64,000 nt of DNA from Capronia americana. Lineage: Eukaryota; Ascomycota; Eurotiomycetes; Chaetothyriales; Herpotrichiellaceae. The stretch lies in assembly GCA_016110215.1 (NCBI GenBank), contig JADWQD010000005.1, forward strand, positions 558,001-622,000. The letters are read 5' to 3'. The position numbers were made by a program, and so were the translations under genes. The notes below the pieces were generated by a model that was not told the origin of the DNA, ran no database searches, and saw only the letters and a list, made by a program, of their open reading frames with translations. Positions 21,967 to 33,670 of the stretch are shown here, piece by piece. Position 1 is the stretch's first letter. Each line of letters starts with the position of its first letter.

Positions 21967-23443
21967 TTAGAAGAAGTAAGGTATCGCGGCACTTTGAGCA
22001 TGTTAGCATGGAGACCACAAAATATAAAGCAGAGAGAACTTACGCAATAGCCAAGGTAGCCGTAACACCGAGAACCGCTCGGGTCCTCACCTTTTCCCTC
22101 TTCAGCTTCTCTTCCAACACTCTTGCTTTCTTCGCTGGCTGCGCGGGAAGCTCGGCATCGATGTCGCTAGGCTCTACTTCCGCTGCTTTGCGCTTCTTGG
22201 AAACCTTCGGGGAACTCTCCAGAGTCTTAGCCTCCTCAACCATCTGCCTGGCCGTCTCGAGCATTTTCTCCGTATCTTCAGGTAGAGGCAGCTCCGGTGA
22301 TCCTGCTGGCATCTCCACCGTGACGTTCGTGTGTGTAATCTGGGTATTGCCCTCGACCTCGACTGTTTGATCCACCTCAACCTTGACCATTTCCGAATCA
22401 GCACTGGTCGTGGGTGGGGACGGTAAAAGCGTGGTGCTTTCGGGAGATGCTAGCTTCGAGTCGGTTCCTGCAACGGATACAGATGCGCCATCATCAAGGA
22501 CTGACTGGACGACAGACGCAGCATCGTCCAAAGCCGATTGCAGTGATGCGCTTGCCGCTTCGGCATGAGCAATATTGGCCTCCTTCTGCGCTTTCGTCTG
22601 TCTCTTCCTCGGAGACGCCTTCGCTCTCGCCGGGGTCGCTGCTTTGCTTGGAGACACAGACCTTGTCCCCCTTGACCGAGAACCTTTGGTAGATACCTTG
22701 GTCTTGCTGTGAGGTAGATCCGGAAGATCGAATTTGGGAGGTGCTGCGATTGGCTTCTTGGTGCTTGAGGGTGTCTGAGTGATTTCGGTGGGATCCAGGA
22801 GAGCGCGAATCCAGTCGCTCAAGCCGTATTCCTCCGCGAGTTCGAGGGCTGCAGGACAAGGTCAGTTCGAAAGGCTCTGTATATCTGCGACACATCCATA
22901 CCGTATTCGGGCGAAATCCAGACGTTGCCAGCCACCTCATCCTCGCTTGTCGCGTCAAGGCTTTTCAAATAGTCGCGCTCTTCCTTCTCCTCCGCATGGG
23001 TAGCCCAAGGGAAAGCGATCTTGAACATGCCAGTCGCGCTCACAAACCCGTCCTTACTTCTCCTCTGCGATAACATGTCAGACGTGCCGTTGATTCGTTC
23101 GCTGGTTGTTTCCGTACCATGAGGAAATAAGTCTCTGGGTGAGCTTGGTTGGACTGCGACGCGAATATCTCGGACCCTGTAAGGTCTTCCGGAAGAGGAG
23201 CTCGCAAATGCGCATATTCAAAGTGGCCGAGATTCTCCGCCTTTGTCGCATTCGACGTCCCGATCTGGCCAGGTTTGACAGACAACTTTGTCTTCCCCAG
23301 CCGCCTGCGACCGAGGAGCTCTTCATCTACAAGTTCATGTCAGTCTTGACTGGACCCAATTCTCTCGCGCTGGACGACTAACGAGCTGGTGCTGTGCCGG
23401 GCGCAACAAGAGGGTTGCGCTTGATGGGTAACGAGCGCGCCAT
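21967..23443 (-). CDS. bqt4: Bqt4-like inner nuclear membrane protein with APSES/KilA-N-type domain
   Basis: Five exons on the minus strand: 23443-23383, 23326-23118, 23064-22902, 22848-22044 and 21991-21967, 420 residues. Splicing joins MARSLPIKRNPLVAP to HEELLGRRRLGKTKLSVKPG, TYFLM to RRSKDGFVSATGMFKIAF, and WISPEY to ALELAEEYGL, the hallmarks of the fungal Bqt4/Xbp1-like group with its degenerate APSES fold (about 30-165). A low-complexity, Lys/Pro/Ser-rich middle with a basic KKRK stretch follows. The last intron creates a C-terminal hydrophobic anchor (VLGVTATLAIA then AAIPYFF) that ends at the stop. In fission yeast Bqt4 anchors telomeres to the nuclear envelope; tail anchoring fits that role here. 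The final 25-base exon would be missed by simple ORF calling. The first donor is GTTAGT. Confidence 0.9.
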
Positions 23444-24285
23444 GGCCTTTGGAGAGCGTAATATCTATCGATGGTGGGTTGACGAGGAAGGAAGTCCAGC
23501 GCGCCGCAAAGAGAAGGCAAGATGGGTGCGCGGATAAGAGGAAAGGAAGGCGCGACAGCCGGCAGCTGTTCCGGGTCAAGTCGAGTAATTATTATTGAGT
23601 GGTAAAGTGCAGATAAGAAGAGGTAAGAAAGGTGACTTGTCGCTTCTCAGACGCAGCGAGAAGAACGCACAACACACACAAGGCGAAAGAGAGAGTCAGG
23701 TTACGGAGTAGTAGCGCAATTGGGAATAGAAAAGATTGGGGGACGAGGTGGAAGGGCTTGACTCGGAGCTTCAGGGCTGAGGGTTGAGGGGGGCTGGGCT
23801 TCCTGGCACCACCTGGGGTAAGCATTACAGAGCTCTCAGTCCTGTGCTATTCCGTATCTGTCACCGATTGTAGCTGTCACCACCGTCATAGTGTGATGAC
23901 GACCCTTTATCAGGGGTTGAAATGCTCCGAATGGCTCGGTGTGCATTTCCGTCTTCAGCTGGAATGTCTGCTACCCTTTCGTTAGACTATCACTCTACAC
24001 GTCTCCATCACTGGACCCTTATTCTCTGAAAAGCCCTTGTGCACCCGTATCATATATCGGCTTCAACCATGTCAAGGACCTGCTGTATCAAGTACCCGAT
24101 GAAGGATCGTTCTGGCAGACGACACCTCATAATACCCACAGAGAATCGCGCCAGTAGTCCCTCGCCGCGTGTCCTCGCTTGCGCTCCTTTCGGCGCAAAA
24201 CCGTTCAGCACGGATATCGCTCACCATTGACTAACCTAACTTCCCTCCCCCGGCAATTCATTGCGCAGGAACTCGCGATTGCTGC
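23444..24285. other. Intergenic, 0.8 kb
   Basis: Promoter and leader of the Bqt4-like gene on its left and 3' region of the pseudouridine synthase on its right. Includes a CACA-rich stretch near 23.67 kb. No gene supported. Confidence 0.45.
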
Positions 24286-25989
24286 TCAACCACTGACTCG
24301 CTCGATCTGGCCTTTATTCTTCATTTGCCCCATCCGGTCTTTCATCCTCGCGTCTTCCGTCTCGTCGCCAATATCGAGCACCTCGTCACCGCGATACTCC
24401 CAAGCTCCAATGTCGCGTGGTCCGTCAGAACCGTCTGGTGGTAGCGCCCATAGCGGCACAGGACTTCGGTAACTCCAGCTTCCTTCAGCAACGTCTGCAT
24501 ACGATAATGCGTGGAGATAGATTCCCAGCTCATGTGGTCCTGGGTCTGAGTACAAAGGAGTGTCGCATACGGGACACTTTTCGCCCGTCATTTTCTCCCC
24601 TTTGCGCTTGTTGTAGTCGGCCACCATTTCGTCGTGCGCCTTGACAAATGCACCATACTCCGCATCGGGGTCATCGCCATTTGTTGTGGCGAGGGATCCC
24701 GCGTGTAAGGTGCCGGTAGGCAGCGGTTTGAAGTACGGGTCTGACTCTGTCGGCCTGAGTGAGTGCGATGCCTCGCTCAACTTGGCAGCCGCCGAGACGG
24801 TCATCTGCTGCGTCTGCTCTACTAATTTTGCCAGTTGCTCTTGCTCATACGATAGAGAGCTGGCAACCTCCGTCTTCCCTATGAGCTTCAATTTGGCTAC
24901 TATCTCCTCATCGTTCTCGCCTGTCGACTCATTCTTCGCAAGGTTGGCGCCAAAGACGGCCCTGTTGCTGTAGATCGGGTCATTTGTGATCGGATGCCCC
25001 AGAAATTGCAGATGTACCCGGATTTGATGAGTTCGCCCGGTCAAAGGAAGGCAGTGGACGATGCTGTATCCCTCCGTTTCCGTTCCAGGGACTGCCGCTG
25101 CAGGTTGTGCTGCTTCGTGTCCGTTCGACTGTGCCATGGTCAAATTTGAGATCGTTGGTTGTTGCGGTTTGGGCGAATAATATGCCAACCGCCTGAACAG
25201 TGTCTTCGCTGATTTCCCGCTTGCTCGTGCACGGTTGAGACCAACAATCGGACTGATTTGTAGGATGGCCTCCTCGCACTTCACAATACCACCGCGCATA
25301 GGGTTCCCATCCCAGCCCTCTCCGTCCGGAAATCGTCCCTTGACTCTGGCAACGTATTCCTTTCGCATGGTCCGGCCTCGCAATTTCTCACTGATGACCT
25401 CCGCCTCCTTGCTCGTCTTCCCGATGAACATAACACCGCTGGTGAGGCGATCCAATCTGTTGCATGGGAGAGGCTTGAAAGAGAAATGCCGCTCAGCCTT
25501 CATGATCTCAACCACGGAGTTGTAGTTGTACCGGCCAGCCGGGTGGACAGGCACACCAGCGGGCTTGTCGATGACAATCATCTCGTCCGTCTCATGGATG
25601 ACTCGTATGGGCTGCGCCGTCACCGGGGGCTCATGCCTGTGCAGGGTATGTGAGATGACATCGCCATTTTGAACAATGGTGTGGACATCATTACAAGGCT
25701 TGCCATTGATTGAGATCCGGCCCGTCTCTATCGCCTGCTTGTAGTACTCGCGAGTGCGGTCGCGAAACTCGGCTGCGAAAATGTCCAGGATTTCGCGCCC
25801 CCGCCATCGTTGTTTGCAATATGTGTTGTATGTGAAGTGGTATGGAGCGACCCGGCGGAGGCCATTTTCTAGGTAGTATGGCCGGGGCCAAGGGTCGCAG
25901 GGCGTGATCGCAACCGGCGGAGCATCTGTGATCGGTTTCCTGTCATCGTAGAATGGAGCGGGCTTGATCTCAGTCGTCGTCAGAGCCAT
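24286..25989 (-). CDS. RluA-family tRNA pseudouridine synthase (Pus9/Rib2-like)
   Basis: Single exon, 567 residues from ATG 25989. After a fungal N-terminal block (GLRRVAPYHFTYNTYCKQRW) comes an S4-like RNA-binding segment (YYKQAIETGRISINGKPC). The catalytic core carries DEMIVIDKPAGVPVHPAG, NRLDRLTSG with the catalytic Asp at about 180, and LTGRTHQIRVHLQFLGHPI. The usual His before RLDR is Asn, as in the yeast Pus9/Rib2 group. These enzymes convert uridine 32 of tRNA to pseudouridine in the cytosol or mitochondria. An insert with low-complexity sequence separates the motifs, and a C-terminal CPVC pair plus GIYLHALSYADVAEGSW forms a conserved fungal tail. No deaminase domain is present, so it is not a Rib2-type fusion. 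Confidence 0.92.
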   Translation of the reverse strand: MALTTTEIKPAPFYDDRKPITDAPPVAITPCDPWPRPYYLENGLRRVAPYHFTYNTYCKQRWRGREILDIFAAEFRDRTREYYKQAIETGRISINGKPCNDVHTIVQNGDVISHTLHRHEPPVTAQPIRVIHETDEMIVIDKPAGVPVHPAGRYNYNSVVEIMKAERHFSFKPLPCNRLDRLTSGVMFIGKTSKEAEVISEKLRGRTMRKEYVARVKGRFPDGEGWDGNPMRGGIVKCEEAILQISPIVGLNRARASGKSAKTLFRRLAYYSPKPQQPTISNLTMAQSNGHEAAQPAAAVPGTETEGYSIVHCLPLTGRTHQIRVHLQFLGHPITNDPIYSNRAVFGANLAKNESTGENDEEIVAKLKLIGKTEVASSLSYEQEQLAKLVEQTQQMTVSAAAKLSEASHSLRPTESDPYFKPLPTGTLHAGSLATTNGDDPDAEYGAFVKAHDEMVADYNKRKGEKMTGEKCPVCDTPLYSDPGPHELGIYLHALSYADVAEGSWSYRSPVPLWALPPDGSDGPRDIGAWEYRGDEVLDIGDETEDARMKDRMGQMKNKGQIERVSG

Positions 25990-26700
25990 GCTTGGGCTTG
26001 GATATCGCCCGCGCTTTGCCAAATAGGCAAGAACTCGAGGTGAGGGAGCCAGCGATGATCAGACGAGCAGAGGAATTCCCGCTACTGTTGACCTCGACGC
26101 GACCATGGCAGGATCATACTGTAGAAAACCGTGGAGCCACAAACCGGCTACTGTCTAGTGGATCATGCTTCAAGCCGGGGCGCAGCCTCACACAATGCCA
26201 CTTTTAGATATTTCGCCTTCAACGCCACTTCTAAACACCCATGAATTCAGGAAACATTCTGTCTACTGGGCACTCTTGGAGATGAGATTTGTAGGGAAGA
26301 CGAAAGCATTCCGGACAATACAAGCCTATTATTGGACGAGAGCAGCGACGAGGTCTTCGTTGGACAAGCTTCCAACCAAGCCACCAAGTAATCTGAACGA
26401 GCCACTGGGCCATGACGCCCGCAGCGTTGGAAAGAGCATCCGCCCGTGGGTCTCCAATCGAGCGATCGAATGATCAAGTTGTAGCACGAGAATTGACGGT
26501 ATCTTCAACTGTATCGATTCTTTTGGTCTCACGTTGATCGTGGCTCCACGCCTGTCAAGTTCCACGCTCTCAGGCCATCGCAATGGAGCCAGTCCATATC
26601 ACCTGCCGTAGACCTTTGCCGCCTAAGATGCTCATGGGAGTCTCTCATGCAAATCGTCTCCATCACAGCCGCACTATGACAACCTCCATTCTCCATCCAC
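25990..26700. other. Intergenic, 0.7 kb
   Basis: Promoter of the pseudouridine synthase and 3' region of the eL32 gene; both genes lie on the minus strand. No other gene supported. Confidence 0.45.
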
Positions 26701-27265
26701 TCATGACTCTGTGGTAATTTTCGCCTTGGGGTTGGTAACCTTAACACCCAGCGCCTTTGCCTTGGCGACAATTTCAATTCTCTTTCGCGATGAAACAGCA
26801 GATGCAATCTCAGCGGCGTAGGTTCGGTTGTGCATCAGGAGGAGTTCGACATCGCGGGTGTTGTGGACGAGGAAAGCCTTGTGGCCGGAGGGCATCATGT
26901 GTCTGGTCTTCTTGTTGGAGCCGAACCCAATCTGTAGATTCAATGGTCAGCCTCAGCAAACTAGTGTCCTTCCTGCCCCTGCTCGTATGTGTGCTTCCCA
27001 GGCGCTCATTCTCCTCATTCTGAATCCGGCATCATAGCTCTCACGTACCGATGGCATAACCATTTGGCCCTTAAACCGTCTTCGCACTCGGTTGTCGATA
27101 CCTTTTGGCTTTCTCCATGCTGAGGGAACGCACTTGAATCGGTCGGATTGATGGCGGAACCATGACTGCGCATGTTCGTCAGCGTTTACGCACAAACAGC
27201 GTCCAGAAAATACCAACTTTCTTGTGCTTTTTGACAATCGGGACGTGCTTGGATGAGGAAACCAT
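26701..27265 (-). CDS. rpl32: 60S ribosomal protein eL32
   Basis: Three exons: 27265-27218, 27165-27049 and 26931-26701, 131 residues, the normal eL32 length. Spliced motifs are KHVPIVKKHKK, RHQSDRFKCVPSAWRKPKG, IDNRVRRRFKGQMVMPS and IGFGSNKKTRHMMPSGHKAF, matching the eukaryotic/archaeal eL32 family, a structural protein of the large subunit. Intron 1 uses an unusual GTTGGT donor with a GCTGAC branch site and GCAG acceptor; the frame and family alignment leave no better choice. Strong, ribosomal-gene-type expression is expected. The promoter must lie in the 267 bp before the end of the upstream oxidoreductase gene on the same strand. Confidence 0.95.
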
Positions 27266-27532
27266 CTTGCCGGATCGTCTGGGGTTGAGAATTAGGCGAT
27301 TCCAAGGTTGTAGTAAGTCGACATTGACCTCTCAAAAGTTCGACGGGATTTCGCAACGCCAAGCCTGATTTCTGTGGGCGGGAACACGCCCAACCGAATA
27401 CAGTTTAGCGCATCACAAGAGCCTCGTCCACATCCAGCTTCAAGGCTCTGACTGCATCTGCTGCACAGCTCAGTACGCTTGCAATTCTTCTATCTCATTG
27501 TTCGTCTACAGCGGACACGTTGTTGGCTGTAT

Positions 27533-28657
27533 CTACCATTCTTGATGCTCCAGCTTGATGGGCACGCCTCCCTGCTCACCGCTTCTGAGCATCGCCTCGA
27601 TCAGTTCCAAATCCGCCAGCGCCTCCTCAGGAGACTGACTCTCATTAACCTTTCCAGCAGCCAGCGCTTCTCCCCACGCCCTCACCTCAGGCGGGACACC
27701 CGTTTTCTCGTCCTGGATTTCCTCGGTCTTATCGTCAATCGTGACCTTGTTGCCCGAGATGCTGACGAATCCATCCTCACAGCCCACAGCCCATTCGCTT
27801 CCCTTGTGAGTCGTGCCGAATGATATCGAGATGGTGCCGACTGTGCCATGCTTGCTCTTTGCTGTTCCTTCCACAGTGTCGACCGGAGGCAGGTGCTTCT
27901 GGAGCTGGGCGGAATGCGCAGACAATGATACTAGCGGATTATCCTTGCCCAACATCATTCTGATAGCTGCGGTGAAATGTACGCCTCCATCTAGCAGAAA
28001 TCCGCCCTGGTGAGTAGGAACTTTCCGCCAGCTGTAACGGGATCAACTTCTATCCAGCCTCGATGCAGATGTCGACTTACTCGGTCTCAAAATATTTCCC
28101 CCCGTCAACAAGCGTTTGCATTCGCACTCGGAAGGTTAATTGCCTCCCTTTGCCCTTCACAGCCTCGGCCGCACGAATATACGAATTGATGTATCTGACG
28201 TTCTCAGCGACACCCCACGTCACCCCTTTTGGCTCAATTTCCGAGTGATACCACTTGATCAACTCAGTGGCTTGCTTGACGTTCTCAGCGACAGGCTTCT
28301 CCGAGAGAACATGCTTTCCGGCCAGGAGCACTTTGCGAACATATTCTGGCTGGTTCTTGATGGGCAAGGCAATTATAACTGCTTGGATGTCCGATCGAGA
28401 CAGTAGATCGTCCAGTGATTTTCCGGCACCGGAGTCATCGGAGTAAAGATCAACCTGCGACTCGTCCACCTCCAAGGTTTTTGCAGACTTCAGTGAGCGG
28501 GAGTAAACGGCCTTCAAGGTCAAGTGCTTGGACGCTGCCACAGCCGGCTGTTTTACATACCGTCAGTAGACTAATCGTAAAAGCTCTGCTTCTCACTCAC
28601 TTTGTGTTCTTCTCTGGCGAAGATCCCTCCGCCCAGGATGGCTACTCCAATCGTCAT
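27533..28657 (-). CDS. Gfo/Idh/MocA-family NAD(P)-dependent oxidoreductase
   Basis: Three exons: 28657-28601, 28547-28081 and 28031-27533, 340 residues. The N-terminal Rossmann motif is VAILGGGIFAREEH. The family motif EKP appears in KHVLSEKPVAENV (Glu at about 102), and splicing produces DWRKVPTHQGGFLLDGGVHF, where the conserved DxGVH-type His lies in the catalytic domain. It is closest in pattern to the fungal group that includes yeast YMR315W, a cytosolic NADP(H)-linked oxidoreductase; the substrate is not predictable. It is divergent from the heme-oxygenase-like gene, sharing a 0.2-0.5 kb promoter region. Confidence 0.93.
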
Positions 28658-29139
28658 GATGTCAGTGGGATGTGGGAATGCTGATGCTTCAACTGTGGTA
28701 AAGAGTCAGTGCTAAATATTGAATTATTCTTCACTTGTTCAATGAGCCCAAGCAATTTAGCCTACTTCGTCCCGGCACATCTACGGCAATCGCTCCGTAG
28801 CCGACTTTTTCCCAGGGGATTTCCGCATCACGTGTCGGTAGTTCCCACTACGAATTCCGTGCTGCTGCGATGTCGTCATCATGCCGCATGCCGACGCGGG
28901 TCCCAGACTGCCATGTTGATTTTTGGTATCTTGAAACAGGTGGCGAGCAGTATGGCGAAAGGCAAATCCCAGACGTGGCCTTGGTCAAGGTCCGGGCCTG
29001 GTTTCATACCTCGGTTTGCTATCATCCGTTCTCTTCGACATTTCTGCGTTCACCTAGCTTGAGGCACGGTGCTTTTCGTTTGTCTCCTGCCCTCAGGACC
29101 CTTGCTCGCCTGGATAGACCTTCTTTTGGGGCGAGCCCA

Positions 29140-30099
29140 ATGATGAGCAAAAGTCACTCATGCAAGGATATCGGAACGATGGCCTCTCAACCGTGTCAAG
29201 GTGAAAGCGCACAGCTTTCCCTGCCAGAACAGCTCCACACCGCAACGCGCCAGAAGCACCACGCCCTTAACAGGCAGGTAATGGCGCATTTGCCGCTATG
29301 CCTACCACCGCATGCCGACACACCACTTCATTATGCCAAAGGCATGACAGTCTACGGGCAAATATACTCTGCCTTTGAGGAGTTCATGGCGGTACAGCTT
29401 GCTTCCGCCCATGTAGACCCGCGGATCGCAAGGATATACCGGAGCATGTATTTATCCCAGCTCTTAAGGAGGAGCCGATTGCGGAGTGATATTGAAGTGC
29501 TGAAGTCCAGGCTGCGGCGCAGCGAAGCCGAGGACCTTGAGTTTCTGTCCAAGGAGGCGGAAGTCTTCTGTCAGAGGATCAAGAGCTCCTTAACTAAGAA
29601 ACCGCATGTCCTGCTCGCTTATGTTTGGACCATGTACCTCGCCCTGTTCAATGGTGGGCAATGGATCAGGAAACAGCTCGACTCAGCTGGTGCTGGATTC
29701 TGGCTTGGTGAAGCTTTACCATTGTCCTTTTGGGAGATTGCGGGCACTGCCCACGCCAATGTGGAAGGAGAACCACTCAAAGATGTGTTCAAGACCGGCT
29801 TTTCAGCGGCAGCCTCACATCTGACAGACGATGAGAGACGAGATGTTATTGAAGAAGCCAGCCAACTTTTTGACCTGTGCTCAGAAATGGTGGGATTTCT
29901 GGATCGGAACGCGACAACAAACCCCTCCAAAGAAGCATGCCCGGGATCCTCGCTACTCCTGGACTCCAGAGGGGCCAGCGATCATTTGACTGTATACGCT
30001 GTCACCGAAACTGTGGAAGCCGGCCTGGGTACCGCTCATGCTCTGCTCAAAACAGCAGCAAGCGCGACGCCGAGGGATAAACTGGAGGCACGAGGCTGA
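29140..30099 (+). CDS. Heme-oxygenase-like fold protein
   Basis: A single-exon frame of 319 residues from ATG 29140; the frame is open upstream to an ATG at 28870, and another ATG lies at 29179. The conserved part starts at LPEQLHTATRQKHHALNRQV, where the proximal His typical of heme oxygenases is expected, and continues with MYLALFNGGQWIRKQL, the counterpart of the distal-helix glycine motif. The family is the fungal heme-oxygenase-like group. Whether it degrades heme or only keeps the fold is unclear, because the canonical distal GD-x-SGG appears as FNGG. The start was chosen because homologous fungal proteins begin close to this helix; the upstream extension contains an Arg-rich stretch that could alternatively be a targeting sequence. 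Confidence 0.78.
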   Translation: MMSKSHSCKDIGTMASQPCQGESAQLSLPEQLHTATRQKHHALNRQVMAHLPLCLPPHADTPLHYAKGMTVYGQIYSAFEEFMAVQLASAHVDPRIARIYRSMYLSQLLRRSRLRSDIEVLKSRLRRSEAEDLEFLSKEAEVFCQRIKSSLTKKPHVLLAYVWTMYLALFNGGQWIRKQLDSAGAGFWLGEALPLSFWEIAGTAHANVEGEPLKDVFKTGFSAAASHLTDDERRDVIEEASQLFDLCSEMVGFLDRNATTNPSKEACPGSSLLLDSRGASDHLTVYAVTETVEAGLGTAHALLKTAASATPRDKLEARG

Positions 30100-33000
30100 G
30101 GCAATGGAAATAGATACCTTACACGGTATGAAGCTGAAGCAATGCTGCCATGCTGATCCATGTATGAATGATTCGTTTTTTTGCTCATTTACCGCCAACC
30201 GACTGCATAACCAATGGTCACGCGCTTCGCTGAGCCATCGAAGCCCAGGTGGCTGTCATTCGCGAAGAAGCCATCGAGGCAGATGCAGCTATTTGCAGCG
30301 AAACCTATTTCGGCAAAGCAACTTCAAGGCATCGCTGAGGGAAATTCGTCCATCTAGACAAGCACGACGGAAACTTGGGCCGGGAGGAGACCTCCTCCTT
30401 CCTTGATCTTCCAACGACGAGTCCATGTCAGATGAATGCGTCGTTTGGCGTGTTGGCTCGTTCTATTGAGTATGTCAGGGATTGGTTATCAGCAACAGAG
30501 TTTCGTCGCTCCAGAGGACTGGGCACGCAGTGGCATTAGATCAATGCATGGTCGTAATATCTACTGAAAGTGCACTGGCTGATCGTCATTGCTCAAAGTC
30601 GTACCACGTAATCCGTATCAGCCCTCAGCCGGGTCGAGCTGGACAGTTATAATAGGCAAGAAATCGTCGAAAGAGCGCTGGATACATTTTGTTAGCATGT
30701 TCCAAACACCCGCCGAGATCGTGCCAGCTTGTTGAAAGTAACGTGCATCGTATTCGGGCTCGCTAATAAGCTCGCCTCGGCACGATCTGGACCCAAAGAC
30801 CGATCATTGGCCAAATGAATGCATACTCATGACCATGCGATAGGTCAAGGCCGCCAAAACGGACTACTATCGAACCGGCCATTCCCCGGTCGTGGGTGCC
30901 GCATTCCCACAAGCGGGCTGATCCGGGGTAAGGGCCTGTGCACCATGGAGCCCCTTGTCGGATCTCAGCGTATGGAGGTTGGGCAAGAAATAAGCTCAAG
31001 GTTCTGATAGTTCTCATGTCATCCAAAAAGTGTGCCATGTGATGCCGGCATGCGAATCCACACATACAGACCATTGCTGTTATTTCCAATTCATAATGTT
31101 TGAAAGTGAACAAGAAGAGCAATTTTCCGGGAGTGTCTCGACCGCGGGTACAGTACGCGAAAACGTCCCTGTCGAGACCCTCGATTGGATCGAGGTGCGG
31201 TGTGCCAGGATATCGAGCCTTGGTTAAGAATGAGACCAAGCGGAATGTGGCAGCCAAGCGATGCAGCGTGGGAGGGCACAGAACTGCCACGAGTCGGTGA
31301 TACTTGAGATGAGCTGGCCTGTGTTCGAGACGTTTCCCCAAGCCCTTACTCGTACGCTACTGGGGAATAGCAGCACCGCCAATGAGTCACTTCTATGTTT
31401 TGGGTTAGGAGGGAACTACATTTGCCCAACTAAGAGTGCAGCCAGCCTTGTTTTCGTTGTCGCGGCTCCAGCAGAATCGAATTAAGATGGCGGTTGTGTA
31501 CTTGTGTGCTGTGCGTGGTGACATCTATGCGGGGGATGGCATCCCGCTGAATTGTGGGCAATTGCCCTTTCACCACCTTTCGACAGGAATCACCTCGCGG
31601 CCTTCTCTTTTCCACTGAGTTGGCCGTCAATTGGCGCCAGGGCGGAAATAATGGCATAATGAAATTATTCGTGCAATCGAACCGCTTCACATTCTCTTTT
31701 CAGCTGTGCCCGCGGATTTTGCGAGACACCGATGGATTCGTCAAGCGAAGTTGCGAGTGCTCCAGTGGGATGAAACTGAAAAATGTGCCGAAGCCGCCCA
31801 CTCCACAAAGGGGATACTTAGGCTTGGTAAGGTGCATGGGATGGTGCGGGCGACTGCAGCTCGCGTGGTCCAAGCACGAAACAGACGAATTGGTGCCCAG
31901 CGTCCCCTGCACACAGTACTACCTGAAGCTACTGTATCGGCGCAATTTGCGCCGAATTGAAGAATGGCCAGTGGGCAGTGGGCAGTGGGCAGAGAAAAAG
32001 CGCAGACGTGGACGGAAAGAACCAGACTGAGAAGACTCCTTCACCCCTTGATACCAAATCACATCTCTGACGAGCGGCGCCCTTTCCACTATGCTGCTCG
32101 AATAGAGTACGAGTAGAGAATACTCGTACTTTTGTGTGAACATGGAAGCAGAGGTTGACTGGGGAGTAAGGAGCTTGCTTTCGATGGCATTTGCCGCTGT
32201 CGGCGAAACGCACTTGCCGCATACTGTCAAAGGGCGCAGATCATTGGCAGTTCGTTTGTGTTGTTGCAACTCATCTCATGGGAACAGAATCATTTCAGGT
32301 TCTGTAGTATGCCGATATTCAAGTAACTAGCTTTCTGTACAGAAAGCCAGCTCTTGTCGGCCGCCGAGGTGACACACGCATGGAGCTGCTTTGTCCCGAG
32401 GCCATAGCACCGGTTCTTTGGCGTCCTTAGCGGGCTCTTGACTTGGGTCTTAGCTGAAACCCACGCGCGGGTTTTCAGGCCTAAACTTAAAGCAGCTTGC
32501 CTGCAGCTTCTCAGTTGGGTTTCCTGGATCCTCTTTTCACAGTCGACAGTGCAGCTGATGGCCTCGCTATCTCCCCGATGTAGTGGTCTGATGGTACCGC
32601 CCTAAGGGAATTTTCCATGCAAAGAACCCACCGGCAATGCGGCTTCGCCCCGAACACTGGCCTGACGGAGTTGGAAGTGATCTGACAGTTCCTTATCTTC
32701 GTCCCTGAACCTGAATCATGTAGTCCAGGCTACGCGGGCTGCCATGACTCTGTAGCCTAGAGCACGCTCTTCCGTTTCCACATGATTATTAGCAATGGGG
32801 TCGACTTCCTAACTAGCTCGTTCTTTTGTTGGTTGGGGCAGTGACTCCGCGAGCCTAACCACTGGTAGTTTGCAACCTAGAGCATGCCGGTCCCCAGACT
32901 TGTCCGTGTTTTCAGTTCTCGGGTGCACTTGATGCGTCCTCCAGCATCATCGCTGCACGCTCGTTGTCAACTCCCACGGACCACAATCCACGTCTGTCGT

Positions 33001-33670
33001 GTCTCCTCTGCCTCTTCTTCCTCTTATCTCCACACTTTCAGCGCTGGTCACCTCTTCCTGCTTTCCCATTCCTCTCATCTCTTCAACGCTTCGTGACGAT
33101 CTGCACTCATACTCTCTCTCTCATCGACACCATCCACCATCACGCCGTCCACACAGAGTCGTGATAGCCATTGTCGATCATTCTCCTTGCTGGACGCCGT
33201 CTTTTGGACTGGGTTTCGCCGGCACTATCTTGTACAAAGTGTCGATCCTTCAGCTTCGAATCATAATTATTTCGGACTACAACTGCCCGTCTCGAGCTCG
33301 GTTCACCTCACCCACTTCACATACTCCCAAAACTCACACTTCGTCCTGCTGCAAAACTGTCCTGTTTCCTGGAAACACTTTGTTGCGAGGCCTTTGAGCG
33401 AGTCAATGGATCGCAGTTTGGGGGCGCCCAGGATCTCGCTCCCCGACAAGTCACATTCCAATCCACATCCTCGGAATTCTACCACCAATAACTCTGACAC
33501 CTGACGTTCATTCTTCACCACCGTACCGAAGCCCCGGGTCCCCGACAACCAATAACCGCATCATAACGCCACCTGCTCTTGCTCCCTTGTTCAACCCATC
33601 GCCGTCCTGTTAAGCACCTCCTCTGTGCTATGGTTCCTCTTCTGTCAGACCCTTCACTCTGCTCTGCCAA
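30100..33670. other. Gene-poor block, 3.6 kb
   Basis: No convincing gene. A 192-codon minus-strand frame (30763-31341) and a 158-codon plus frame near 31.55 kb lack motifs. A 7-bp tandem repeat (CAGTGGG three times) lies at 31969-31989. The last 650 bases (33.0-33.67 kb) are strongly CT-rich on the plus strand, with repeated TCT/CTC runs, and are the likely promoter and leader of the cysteine-cluster gene. No transposase or reverse transcriptase remnant could be read. Confidence 0.5.
31969..31989. repeat. CAGTGGG tandem repeat
   Basis: Three perfect 7-bp units followed by a partial unit in non-coding DNA. Confidence 0.8.

Noticed and set aside
30763..31341. 192-codon minus-strand frame
   Set aside because: No motif, no suitable neighbours, unusual composition; probably chance.
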